From JACPIL01 sp964362365 (GTDB lineage: Archaea > Nanobdellota > Nanobdellia > Woesearchaeales > GW2011-AR9): a stretch of DNA of 12,822 bases. Shown here piece after piece: positions 1 through 6,825 of this stretch. The position numbers and the translations under genes are program-made. The stretch spans positions 1 to 12,822 of the forward strand of contig CAYIEF010000031.1 in assembly GCA_964362365.1 (NCBI GenBank), written 5' to 3'. The notes under the pieces were generated by a model that was not told where the DNA came from, searched no databases, and saw only the letters and a program-made list of their open reading frames with translations. Each line of letters begins with the position of its first letter. Within the stretch, counting starts at the first letter, position 1.

Positions 1-1
1 C

Positions 2-499
2 CCACACGTGACGCCACGAGTTGAGCCCGCAGGCGAAACTCGTGGTAGTTCACATAGATTTGGTTATTCCGATTATGTCACCCAATGTATTGCCTTGCTT
101 CATGATGTAGTTGAAGATACAGAAGTGATTACCGGTGAAATAAAGGATAGATTTGGGTATGAGATCGCCAATGGAGTATTTGTGCTTTCCAAGAATACAA
201 TCAGAAAACTAGCTGTTGATTTAATTCAAAGTATTTCAAACAAAACAAACTTCTCGCTAGAGGAATTATACAAAATACGGTTATCGTTTGCAAGAGAAAC
301 AGTCCAGCGAGTCAAGATCGCAGATATGGTCCACAACACTCAGGATTTAATTTCTTTGAAACCAGAAGGAATAGAACGAAAGATCCATGATGCTGAACAC
401 TTCTACATTCCTATGGGAAAGAACATTGCTCCGTTGATGATCAAAGAGTTGGAACAGAATCTAGAAAATTATAGGCGGTTAGCTGCATTACAGGCGTAG
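2..499 (+). CDS. HD-domain hydrolase, SpoT/MESH1-like, 5' partial
   Basis: Probable metal-dependent phosphohydrolase of the RelA/SpoT HD class, whose members remove pyrophosphate from (p)ppGpp or related nucleotides. The frame is open to the window edge, so the gene probably starts upstream; a GTG at 8 is the only start in view. Seen: the HD motif with its acidic follow-up, ALLHDVVEDT, about 30 residues after that GTG, and a later KIADMVHNT matching the family's K-x-A-D-x-x-x-N motif. No synthetase, TGS or ACT domain follows, so this is a small stand-alone hydrolase. Oddity: the conserved His expected about 22-25 residues before HD is not recognisable. That stretch is encoded by a palindrome (8-53), so the N-terminus may be disrupted or divergent. 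The last 12 nt overlap the convergent gene. The family call is sound; the substrate is unproven. Confidence 0.75.
   Translation, partial: PHVTPRVEPAGETRGSSHRFGYSDYVTQCIALLHDVVEDTEVITGEIKDRFGYEIANGVFVLSKNTIRKLAVDLIQSISNKTNFSLEELYKIRLSFARETVQRVKIADMVHNTQDLISLKPEGIERKIHDAEHFYIPMGKNIAPLMIKELEQNLENYRRLAALQA
8..53. repeat. 46-nt near-perfect palindrome inside the HD gene
   Basis: The arms CCACGAGTT (14-22) and AACTCGTGG (37-45) pair perfectly. GCC (25-27) pairs with GGC (32-34) inside, separated from the outer stem by a symmetric GA/GA step. GTGA (8-11) and TCAC (50-53) pair outside. The result would be a stable RNA or DNA hairpin with loop CGCA. It is more GC-rich than its surroundings and encodes residues with no HD-family likeness. 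Confidence 0.7.
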
Positions 500-961
500 A
501 GCTTTTTCTAATCCAATGCGCTTGAAATCTTGAGGGAAATCTTGCGCAAATTCCTTCAAATGTTGCTGGTAGCGTTGATTTTCCTGTTCAAATATTTCTG
601 GATGAGTGTGCAAATCTTCTCTGCGGTTAAATGAACCTTCTACACCGCTTACTTGGAATAAGGGCTGGTAAATAGTGAAGTTGTCCAATGTTCCATCCCG
701 GCCTTGATCAGCATATCTTCTTGAACCAGCTCCAAAGGGATCAGTCACATTGAGGATAATATCATTGCGGGAGTAGGATAAATCTATCTGTGCATGCGCG
801 AGTATCCCGTCAATCTTTCTTAAGTAGAGAGTATCACCAGTCTGTATGCGAGTGTTATGATTGGCAGCGTAGTTCCATAGCCCGACCATGGCTGGCAGTA
901 CTGCCGTTGCAGCTCCTATTTTTAGAGCCCGTAGAAACCTTGCTGGTATTTTTTCGAGCAT
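488..961 (-). CDS. Hypothetical protein with N-terminal membrane anchor
   Basis: Unrecognised 157-aa protein. A basic N-terminus is followed by a hydrophobic stretch (about residues 12-29), which suggests a signal anchor or uncleaved signal. The rest is polar, so it probably sits outside the membrane or at its surface. The C-terminal third (about 110-157) is rich in Glu, Gln, Phe and charged residues and could be helical. No Cys and no catalytic motif is visible. A TATA-like CTTTATATCT (983-992) centred about 26 bp upstream of the ATG supports this start and a leaderless mRNA. It converges on the HD gene with a 12-nt overlap. No function is proposed. Confidence 0.7.
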   Translation of the reverse strand: MLEKIPARFLRALKIGAATAVLPAMVGLWNYAANHNTRIQTGDTLYLRKIDGILAHAQIDLSYSRNDIILNVTDPFGAGSRRYADQGRDGTLDNFTIYQPLFQVSGVEGSFNRREDLHTHPEIFEQENQRYQQHLKEFAQDFPQDFKRIGLEKALRL

Positions 962-982
962 AGAGTATTGAACGTGAATAGT

Positions 983-992
983 AGATATAAAG
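983..992 (-). promoter_or_regulatory. TATA-like box for the gene at 488-961
   Basis: Reads CTTTATATCT on the minus strand, centred about 26 bp from the ATG at 961, as in archaeal leaderless promoters. Confidence 0.55.
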
Positions 993-1015
993 ATTGTTGT
1001 GAAGCAGTAGAAGGG

Positions 1016-1022
1016 TTTTTAA
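1016..1022 (+). promoter_or_regulatory. TATA-like box for the gene at 1046-1567
   Basis: TTTTTAA centred about 27 bp before the ATG at 1046, which predicts transcription starting at or near the start codon. Confidence 0.5.
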
Positions 1023-1045
1023 CCAATTAGCAAAATTGAATACTT

Positions 1046-1567
1046 ATGATTGATTATACTTTTGCGCAGTACCTTGAATTGTTGAGCAAGCCAGGTAAAA
1101 AGAATCCTCCTCCTGGCTTACATACAGAATATCTTCCTCTAGATTATAGGTTTAAAACCCAAGCTTCTTTAGAAAAACTGGAAGAGATAGTGTTAAGCAA
1201 TGGATTCAGATTAGAGCATGATGTAGTACCGATGTTCAAGATATATCAACATGAATCTGGTTTGATCAGTGGTTTAATTCCTTTTCCTGAACTTGCTTCT
1301 TATGGGGAAACTCTCATTATCAATAAAAACAAAGAATTAGAGTATAAAGCATCACTGGAAGCTCCTGCAATCATCTACAATTCCTGTTTTAAGTACGAAA
1401 CCAAAGGAAGAAATAATACTGGCAAATTAGAAGCGGTTGCCAAGGTGACAGAAGGAATCATGAAAGCATTACATGCTGAACAGATTCCTGCTTTCTGGAT
1501 GATGCGAGGAGCACGACAGCTGCCGGTAACTGCAAGTAATTCTACTGAACAAAGAATACTGCATTAA
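1046..1567 (+). CDS. Hypothetical protein, 173 aa
   Basis: Not recognised. The protein is soluble, with no signal or TM segment, and has a Pro-rich patch near residues 19-27 (KNPPPG). The middle (about 75-110) alternates hydrophobic and polar residues as in beta strands, and the C-terminal part (about 128-155) looks helical. There is one Cys (in NSCFKYE). The start is supported by a TATA-like box 27 bp upstream. It is divergent from the membrane-anchored gene and converges on the NMD3-like gene, ending 5 nt before that gene's stop. It is possibly lineage-specific; no function is proposed. Confidence 0.7.
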   Translation: MIDYTFAQYLELLSKPGKKNPPPGLHTEYLPLDYRFKTQASLEKLEEIVLSNGFRLEHDVVPMFKIYQHESGLISGLIPFPELASYGETLIINKNKELEYKASLEAPAIIYNSCFKYETKGRNNTGKLEAVAKVTEGIMKALHAEQIPAFWMMRGARQLPVTASNSTEQRILH

Positions 1568-1572
1568 GAACA

Positions 1573-2025
1573 TTAATCTTTCTTCTTCACTTTTCCCATA
1601 TCTTTATGCCAAAGCTGCATTTTCTTTCCGGTTTTAAGATGCTGCAGCATCACTTTCTTTCCAGACATAAGAACAGTAAAAGTTTCACCCTGATATTCGA
1701 CTTGATCCCCTTTCTTAAAAGGAACTGCCCGGAACAGAACAGTCAAGCGATAGACCGGCTTGCCTTCTTTTCGAGTGAATAAAGTTGCGGTTACAGTAAA
1801 TTCTCCGCCATATTTCTCTTGCAAGGTCTTACCAAGATTTTTAGTGAGATTAGAATTGCCCAGATAATAATCATAACCATTGGTCACTTTTTTGACTTTG
1901 GCTAAAGGGATGTTTTTTTTATCTATCTCGTCATCAACGAAATCAATCACTTCATCGGCCACATCACGTAGTTGTAAGATCGCTTCATAGTACTCTGAAT
2001 GTTTGCCGTGGATCGGTTTGACCAT
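1573..2025 (-). CDS. NMD3-family core domain protein lacking the zinc-finger N-terminus
   Basis: Resembles the central and C-terminal part of archaeal/eukaryotic NMD3, the large-ribosomal-subunit assembly and export adaptor, which in archaea presumably has a ribosome-biogenesis role. Seen: YYEAILQLR (residues 12-20), the hallmark opening of the NMD3 core; an acidic helix DEVIDFVDDEID; GYDYYLGNSN then LGKTLQEKYGGEFT (50-77); VYRLTVLFR (91-99); and a small beta domain with GDQVEYQGETFTVL and KTGKKMQL (106-138) resembling the OB-like region. Canonical NMD3 has several CxxC zinc motifs before this core. Here the ORF starts only 11 residues before YYEAIL and contains no Cys. The start is supported by a TATA-like box (2048-2055). 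The family call comes from remembered consensus. Confidence 0.65.
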   Translation of the reverse strand: MVKPIHGKHSEYYEAILQLRDVADEVIDFVDDEIDKKNIPLAKVKKVTNGYDYYLGNSNLTKNLGKTLQEKYGGEFTVTATLFTRKEGKPVYRLTVLFRAVPFKKGDQVEYQGETFTVLMSGKKVMLQHLKTGKKMQLWHKDMGKVKKKD

Positions 2026-2047
2026 TTATGCTAGAAAGAGAGGATTG

Positions 2048-2055
2048 TATTTTAA
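2048..2055 (-). promoter_or_regulatory. TATA-like box for the NMD3-like gene
   Basis: TTAAAATA on the minus strand, centred about 26 bp upstream of the ATG at 2025. It fixes the short start and argues against a longer protein running upstream. Confidence 0.5.
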
Positions 2056-2096
2056 GGTTTTCCAAAATTTTTATTAATCACTGGGAAGAGATTAAA

Positions 2097-2104
2097 TTTA
2101 TAAA
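2097..2104 (+). promoter_or_regulatory. TATA-like box for the small gene at 2136
   Basis: TTTATAAA, placing transcription start near 2126-2130, at or just before the GTG (2127) and ATG (2136) start candidates. Confidence 0.5.
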
Positions 2105-2135
2105 GAAAGACCAATTTAAATTATAAGTGATAAAA

Positions 2136-2375
2136 ATGGATGAATTTAATTGGCTAGATAAATTGCTTGAAACTGTTGGAACTTTAGACGGTATAACAAA
2201 AGAAATTCATTCCAACGGAAATATAAGATATAGAATCGCTGAAGTTTCAACGGCGCCAGGAGTTTGGATTTCAAAGAGTAAAGCTTTTGAAAGATTATAT
2301 CGACGAGCTTTGTTTGAGGATTACAAGGCCCCCAAAAAGCTTGAATTTTCTTATTATGCAATAGCTCCGGCCTAA
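2136..2375 (+). CDS. Hypothetical small protein, 79 aa
   Basis: Unrecognised. ATG 2136 is preferred; an in-frame GTG at 2127 would add three residues. The sequence has an amphipathic N-terminal helix (MDEFNWLDKLLETVGTL), a middle with strand-like segments (NIRYRIAEVS), a basic helix (KAFERLYRRALF) and no Cys. A good TATA-like box at the correct distance favours this strand over the antisense reading frame, which has no such support. It sits alone between the NMD3-like gene and the zinc-ribbon gene. Function unknown. Confidence 0.55.
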   Translation: MDEFNWLDKLLETVGTLDGITKEIHSNGNIRYRIAEVSTAPGVWISKSKAFERLYRRALFEDYKAPKKLEFSYYAIAPA

Positions 2376-2404
2376 TCTAGAATAAATTTTTTTATTTTCT
2401 TAAC

Positions 2405-2602
2405 TCACTTCTTTCTCGTTCTTCCCTTACCCCCAGTTTTATATGGCGTATATCTCGCTTTCTCCTTCTGGGAAGTGCGCTGTTCCGGGTATGCTTCTTC
2501 TTCCGATTCATCATAGCCGCATTTATTGCAGGTAAGGAAAGAAACATCTTCATCATAAATGGTTATATCAGCAGAACCGCATTTGGGGCATTTTGGTTTC
2601 AT
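2405..2602 (-). CDS. Small zinc-ribbon protein with basic tail
   Basis: A 65-aa protein made almost entirely of one zinc ribbon: CPKCG (C5, C8) and CNKCG (C25, C28), a C-x2-C-x16-C-x2-C knuckle pair like those of transcription factors and ribosomal proteins. An acidic patch DESEEEAYPE (31-40) is followed by a Lys/Arg/Gly-rich tail ending KGRTRKK, suited to RNA or ribosome contact. It is divergent from Taw1, sharing an AT-rich promoter of about 60 bp. It could be a small transcription or translation factor. The zinc binding is clear from sequence; the partner is unknown. Confidence 0.75.
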   Translation of the reverse strand: MKPKCPKCGSADITIYDEDVSFLTCNKCGYDESEEEAYPEQRTSQKEKARYTPYKTGGKGRTRKK

Positions 2603-2623
2603 GAGGAAAGAGAATTAATTATT

Positions 2624-2641
2624 ATTTAAAAAGATTTTTAA
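2624..2641. promoter_or_regulatory. Shared divergent promoter, zinc-ribbon gene and Taw1
   Basis: Two overlapping AT-rich boxes. The TTTAAATAAT-like element on the minus strand is about 25 bp from the zinc-ribbon ATG (2602). A TTTTTAAG element (2634-2641) lies about 27 bp before ATG 2666 on the plus strand. The second supports starting Taw1 at 2666 rather than at the GTG at 2642. Confidence 0.45.
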
Positions 2642-2665
2642 GTGAGGCGAGGAAATACACTTTCC

Positions 2666-3832
2666 ATGCTAACTCCCGAAGCTAAAGCAGAACTTGAAAA
2701 GCAGCAATACCGCATCGTAGGCAGCCACAGCGCGGTCAAAACCTGCGGCTGGACTAAAAATATGATCAATGGCGAGGGCGGATGTTACAAATTAAAGTTC
2801 TACGGCATCATGAGCAACCAATGCATGCAGATGACTACCAGCATCAGCTGCGCCAATAGATGCACCTTTTGCTGGAGAGGATACAAAGCGCCGGTTTCAA
2901 AGGAATGGAAGTGGGGAGTTGATGAGCCGGAAATGATTCTGGAAGAGAGCAAGAAAGCGCACCATAAATTATTAGTCGGCTTTGGCGGTTCGGATAAAGC
3001 CAATAAAGCAGCCTATGCAAAATCGAAAGAGATCCGTCATGTCGCATTATCTTTGACTGGAGAGCCGATCACCTATCCAAGAATAAATGAGCTGATCGAT
3101 GGCTTCCATAAAGACCGTATTTCTACATTTTTAGTGACCAATTCACAGTATCCTGAACAGATCAAGAATCTGAAACCGATCACCCAATTGTACTGCAGCG
3201 TGGATGCCCCGACCAAAGAGATGTTGAAAGAAGTGGACAAGCCTTTGTTTCCTGATTTTTGGGAAAGAATGTTGTTAAGTCTAGATTATCTGGCGCAGAA
3301 GAAACAGAGGACTTGCATCAGATTGACTATGATCAAGGGAATTAACATGAGCCATCTGGATAAGTATGCAGAGCTCATCAACAGAGGAAGTCCAGACTTT
3401 ATTGAAGTGAAAGCGTATATGCATGTAGGCCCATCGCAACAAAGATTAAGCAAAGAAAATATGCCACTGCATGAAGAAGTAGTAGTGTTCTCAAAGGAAT
3501 TAGTAAAACATCTAGCGGACTATGAAGTTGTCTCAGAACATATTGCGTCTAGGGTGGTGATGTTTGCGAAGAAGAAGTATAAAGTAGACGGAGTCTGGAA
3601 GACCTGGATAGATTTCCAAAAATTTCATCAGATGTATGATGAGTATTTGAAAAAAGGAAAAGAATTTACTTCTGACGATTACATGCTAAAAACTCCGCAG
3701 GTAGGATTGAGCGGCAAAGGCACATTACATGCTATGCCGGAAGATAAACGCAAGAAGTATTTAGCAGAACATCCGGAAGCGCATGTTTTTGTGGATGAGC
3801 AGACGCAGGAATTGAGCTTTTATGAAGAATAG
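2666..3832 (+). CDS. taw1: tRNA 4-demethylwyosine synthase, radical SAM (Taw1/TYW1)
   Basis: Builds the tricyclic 4-demethylwyosine base from N1-methylguanosine-37 of tRNA-Phe, using pyruvate and radical SAM chemistry. Numbering from the ATG at 2666 (388 aa), the radical-SAM cluster is C62-x3-C66-x2-C69 (CANRCTFC). The second [4Fe-4S] site, diagnostic for TYW1, is C27, C40 and C53, spaced 12 residues apart. The barrel motifs LSLTGEPITYP (near 125-135), FLVTNSQ, CSVDAPTKEML and RLTMIKGIN follow in family order. Length is normal for the archaeal enzyme, without the flavodoxin domain of eukaryotic TYW1. A GTG at 2642 would add eight residues, but the promoter position and Cys spacing favour 2666. 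The gene starts from a divergent promoter and is followed 20 nt later by an unknown Cys protein that may be cotranscribed. Confidence 0.93.
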   Translation: MLTPEAKAELEKQQYRIVGSHSAVKTCGWTKNMINGEGGCYKLKFYGIMSNQCMQMTTSISCANRCTFCWRGYKAPVSKEWKWGVDEPEMILEESKKAHHKLLVGFGGSDKANKAAYAKSKEIRHVALSLTGEPITYPRINELIDGFHKDRISTFLVTNSQYPEQIKNLKPITQLYCSVDAPTKEMLKEVDKPLFPDFWERMLLSLDYLAQKKQRTCIRLTMIKGINMSHLDKYAELINRGSPDFIEVKAYMHVGPSQQRLSKENMPLHEEVVVFSKELVKHLADYEVVSEHIASRVVMFAKKKYKVDGVWKTWIDFQKFHQMYDEYLKKGKEFTSDDYMLKTPQVGLSGKGTLHAMPEDKRKKYLAEHPEAHVFVDEQTQELSFYEE

Positions 3833-3852
3833 GTTACTAAAGTTTAATAAAC

Positions 3853-4290
3853 ATGCTTTTCTTTGATAAAGTAATGAATGAGGATCTTCAAGAATATTCT
3901 AGTTTGAAAAAAAATCTAGAAGAGATTACTTGGGCATTGGAAGGTCGTTGTAATGATATTGATTGTGATAAGTATGCTTATAGAGATCTCCTAAAGAAGA
4001 GATACAAATCAGTATTAAAGCATGGCTTTTCCTGTCTTCCTTCTCTAAAAAAGGAAAAAGAAGCAGTTCTGCGCTTACTTTCTCTTAAAAAATTTGGAAA
4101 GTTCCGCTATAAAATATGTGGGGCATGTAAGAAAAAAGTGGATTCATTAGGCAAAGAATATACCATCGTTAGTTTTCTGAGACCTCGTAAGTTAAGGAAA
4201 CAGAAAGTCTATGAATATAAAGGGCTTGCTGTTCACAGAGCATGTAAAAAGAAAATACCGGTTCCTACCGGTTGGGAAAGGGGATTTTAA
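3853..4290 (+). CDS. Hypothetical protein with possible zinc site, 145 aa
   Basis: Unrecognised Lys-rich protein. The N-terminal half is predicted helical (about 10-30 and 42-80) with C33, C38 and C61. The C-terminal half holds a candidate zinc site: CGAC (C89, C92) paired with HRAC (H128, C131). Very basic segments (FLRPRKLRKQKVYEYKG) hint at RNA binding. It starts 20 nt after Taw1, so it may be read through from it. However, a TTTAATAA box at 3843-3850 could drive a leaderless start at the second ATG (3874, residue 8) instead. It converges on the U32 gene. The link to tRNA modification is positional only. Confidence 0.6.
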   Translation: MLFFDKVMNEDLQEYSSLKKNLEEITWALEGRCNDIDCDKYAYRDLLKKRYKSVLKHGFSCLPSLKKEKEAVLRLLSLKKFGKFRYKICGACKKKVDSLGKEYTIVSFLRPRKLRKQKVYEYKGLAVHRACKKKIPVPTGWERGF

Positions 4291-4305
4291 CACCAAGGAA
4301 GCCGT

Positions 4306-4366
4306 GCAGAACAACAGTTAGATGATTTAGTACAGAAATTTTTAAAAAGATTTATTCTGGTTCTGC
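4306..4366. terminator. Possible bidirectional terminator hairpin between convergent genes
   Basis: GCAGAAC (4306-4312) is complementary to GTTCTGC (4360-4366). Inside it CAGAA (4333-4337) pairs with TTCTG (4355-4359), around an A/T run (ATTTTTAAAAA) that gives a T tract on either strand. It fills the gap between the convergent 145-aa and U32 genes, where both transcripts should end. Confidence 0.4.
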
Positions 4367-6586
4367 TCAGGCTACTCCTTTCACATAATTCCCAATGGTC
4401 GTCCCTTTCTTCAGCATGGAAATGTCTTTCTTTACATCATTGATAATATTCTGATAAGCGCGAATGATCGTGGTCGTGTCTTTGGTTAAATCCAACAAGA
4501 ACCATTTCACCCCGCCAGCAATCAACTCCTGAACTTTTTCAAACACCGCAATCGGCCGAGAATATAACATCTCCGTATTTCCATTCACCGTCCGTAAAGG
4601 GAAAGTATAATTTATCTCGTCAGTTAGAGCTCTCTGTGGATATACTCCTTTAAAGTGCATCACTGGGATCTGCCCATGCGTATAGTAGATGAATACCTTA
4701 TTTTTCATATTCAGCACTTGTTTAGCATTAAGCTCTGCAGAAACTGTCGGCAAGATTCCTCGCTTGTGTAATTCACTAACACTAATATCATTAAACACAT
4801 TCAACGAGAATTTTCCATGCTTTTCTCCAGCAAATCGAAGACTCAGCAATCCCCAGTTCCCGATAGTTATTCCATCTGGTTTAAGTTTATTCACGATCTG
4901 CTGAATCTTTTCGATATCGTAATCGGTTACAACTACCGGCGTATCCAGAAAGAATTTTGCATTTGTACATAATTTTCTGGCCATTTCTGCATCGGGGCTA
5001 AACACATCATAGTAGATAGCATACGCTCCGGCAGCATTTGCTTCTTTTAACTGTTCTAGAGAATACACTTTGACAATTAATCGCGGTTCATGCTCCACGG
5101 TTTTAGGAACTATTGCAGGGATCCCAGCAAAATTTGAATTCCTTGCCAGAACTACTTTCTCCCGCAATTTCTGCTCCAATGCTTCTCTGGTTTGATGCAA
5201 AAATCTTTTTGGTAAAAAGACTTCTTCCAACTCCAATTCCTTAATCCCCCAGAGAGTCCCAAATTCAGATGATTTTTGCAGTTCCGATTTAATCTGCTCT
5301 TCCGTTAAAGCATGCTTCTCTGCCGCTTGCAACATAATAGGCGATTGAACAGTTATATCTTCATACTCGAAAATTAAAGGATGATCAACCTTTGCCGTCA
5401 CTTTCAGCGGCAAAGGCAATAGTTTCTCCTGGAGAATATCTTCTCCTTCATTTTTTGAAGTCAAGTACACCTGCGCTGAATTAAAGAAATACTGTGAAGG
5501 AATTTTTACTTTATCTCCTTTCTTAGCATGTTTTACTTCTACTCCTTCGTGAAGTATTTTGTAGGCAATACCGCCTTTCAATTTTCCTTCAAAATGAGGA
5601 TGCCAGAAACCTATACCATCCATAACGTCTAAATCATGCTGTAATCCCAGGAGACCTTTATACACATCACCTAGATAAATTCCTCTATTCATAGGCATCT
5701 CTTTGCCTACGATAGTTTTATTGTTCTCAAAAAATCCGGTAGTAAAATCACGATTGAATCCCATCTTAAGATTATCAACTTGCTGCTGAGTGATTGGCTT
5801 AAAATTGTTCTTCACTGCTGCATTGATCTGCTGGCGATAAGTCTTGGTGGCAGTAGCAACATATTCCGGACTTTTCATCCGTCCTTCAATTTTAACTGCA
5901 TTGATTCCTAACTTGTAAATTTTATCGATACTGTTGGCCAGCATCAAATCTTTTGCGCTGATCAAGTAGCCATCTTTATTATACTGCTTCCTGCAGCTGC
6001 TGGCGCAGACTCCTCTATTCCCGCTGCGTTTTCCTATCAGTGAAGAGATCAAACATTGTCCAGAATATGAAATACACAAATGGCCGTGTACGAATACTTC
6101 TAATTCCTTGTCGGTATGTCCTCTAATGATTTTGATTTCTTCTTGATTTAATTCTCTTGCCAGCACTACTAGATCAAAATCTGGAAATTGGTTGATCCCA
6201 TGATAATTCATCAAACTTGCTTGAGTAGAAGCATGCACTCTCAAGCCAGGAAACGATTTCTTGATCAAGGGAGCGAGTAAAACTTCTTGTACGATAACCG
6301 CATCAATCCCTGCCAAATATGCTTGTTCCAGAGTCTTGAACCACATCGGCAACTCTTCATTGCGCACTAAGGTATTAAACGTCAGATAAACCTTAACCCC
6401 ATGCAGATGAGCGAAGAAAACCGCATCTTTCAATTCTTCCATAGAGAAATTTTTAGCCAATCTCCTGGCGTTAAAGAACTTGATCCCTAAATAAACCGAA
6501 CTAGCTCCATTGTAGACCGCAGCCTTAAGGCAGTCCCAGTCTCCTACCGGTGAATTAAGTTCCAGCTTATGTTCAGTTTTACCCAT
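4367..6586 (-). CDS. U32 family 'peptidase', RlhA/TrhP-like RNA hydroxylation enzyme
   Basis: U32 proteins were named as collagenases, but characterised members (E. coli RlhA and TrhP) support hydroxylation of 23S rRNA C2501 or tRNA U34 and carry an iron-sulfur cluster. Seen: an N-terminal barrel with SPVGDWDCLKAAVYNGASSVYLG (12-34), HASTQ (118-122), the U32 signature EVFVHGHLCISYSGQC (163-178), cluster ligands C171, C178, C194 and C198, and KIEGRMKSP (232-240). The linker includes EMPMNRG near residue 300. A second barrel-like C-terminal part (from about 505) with ITIGNWGLL and ELNAKQVLN resembles the extended RlhA/DUF3656 architecture. At 739 aa it is longer than TrhP and near RlhA. A TATA-like box (6611-6620) supports the ATG. 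Whether the archaeal target is rRNA or tRNA cannot be read here. Confidence 0.85.
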   Translation of the reverse strand: MGKTEHKLELNSPVGDWDCLKAAVYNGASSVYLGIKFFNARRLAKNFSMEELKDAVFFAHLHGVKVYLTFNTLVRNEELPMWFKTLEQAYLAGIDAVIVQEVLLAPLIKKSFPGLRVHASTQASLMNYHGINQFPDFDLVVLARELNQEEIKIIRGHTDKELEVFVHGHLCISYSGQCLISSLIGKRSGNRGVCASSCRKQYNKDGYLISAKDLMLANSIDKIYKLGINAVKIEGRMKSPEYVATATKTYRQQINAAVKNNFKPITQQQVDNLKMGFNRDFTTGFFENNKTIVGKEMPMNRGIYLGDVYKGLLGLQHDLDVMDGIGFWHPHFEGKLKGGIAYKILHEGVEVKHAKKGDKVKIPSQYFFNSAQVYLTSKNEGEDILQEKLLPLPLKVTAKVDHPLIFEYEDITVQSPIMLQAAEKHALTEEQIKSELQKSSEFGTLWGIKELELEEVFLPKRFLHQTREALEQKLREKVVLARNSNFAGIPAIVPKTVEHEPRLIVKVYSLEQLKEANAAGAYAIYYDVFSPDAEMARKLCTNAKFFLDTPVVVTDYDIEKIQQIVNKLKPDGITIGNWGLLSLRFAGEKHGKFSLNVFNDISVSELHKRGILPTVSAELNAKQVLNMKNKVFIYYTHGQIPVMHFKGVYPQRALTDEINYTFPLRTVNGNTEMLYSRPIAVFEKVQELIAGGVKWFLLDLTKDTTTIIRAYQNIINDVKKDISMLKKGTTIGNYVKGVA

Positions 6587-6610
6587 AGTCTAATCTCTAT
6601 TTTGAAGGCT

Positions 6611-6620
6611 ATTTTTAAGA
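6611..6620 (-). promoter_or_regulatory. TATA-like box for the U32 gene
   Basis: TCTTAAAAAT on the minus strand, centred about 29 bp upstream of the ATG at 6586. Confidence 0.45.
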
Positions 6621-6681
6621 ATTGCTGAAAGAAATAGAAATAAATTCTACGAAAGATTTATTAAATTTAATAGGTTTAAGT

Positions 6682-6799
6682 TGCCCATGACTGGATTTGA
6701 ACCCACAAGTCTGGTAAGACTAAGGTTGTCTTACCTCCCCTTGAGCTTAGGCCAGGTGGATTTAAGACCTCCGCCATAACCAAGTTAGGCGACCTGGGC
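6682..6799 (-). tRNA. tRNA-Leu (UAA) with 33-nt BHB intron
   Basis: Read 5' to 3' from 6799. Acceptor GCCCAGG, D-arm GCC...GGC with GG in the loop, anticodon stem GAGGT, loop CTTAAA with anticodon TAA (6764-6762). The intron is 6760-6728, and the second exon starts AACCTT. The variable arm is GTCT-TACC-AGAC, then the T-loop TTCAAAT and discriminator A (6682); CCA is not encoded. The spliced length is 85 nt, as expected for a type II Leu tRNA. The splice signal is canonical: CTTA (32-35) pairs with TAAG in the intron as the 4-bp central helix, with 3-nt bulges AA|T and AC|A cut after their second base. Oddity: T-stem GTGGG faces CCAGT (one G-A mismatch and two wobbles), and acceptor pair 6-67 is G-A. 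Confidence 0.9.
6728..6760 (-). other. tRNA-Leu intron (33 nt) with BHB splice motif
   Basis: Removed between A37 and A38. Beyond the 4-bp central helix and both 3-nt bulges, the intron closes its own stem: CC and CCT near its start pair with GGGGAGG before TAAG, with one A-A mismatch. This is a standard hBHBh' substrate for the archaeal splicing endonuclease. Confidence 0.85.
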
Positions 6800-6825
6800 A
6801 ATATTTCTTTTTGTTTTTGAACTCC

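Noticed and set aside
2146..2361. Antisense 71-codon frame opposite the 79-aa gene
   Set aside because: No TATA-like box or Shine-Dalgarno at its start; the plus-strand frame has a well-placed promoter.
6682..6799. Integration of the RM island into the tRNA 3' end
   Set aside because: The island lies on the 5' side of the tRNA, no integrase is present, and no second copy of the tRNA 3' end is found in the window.
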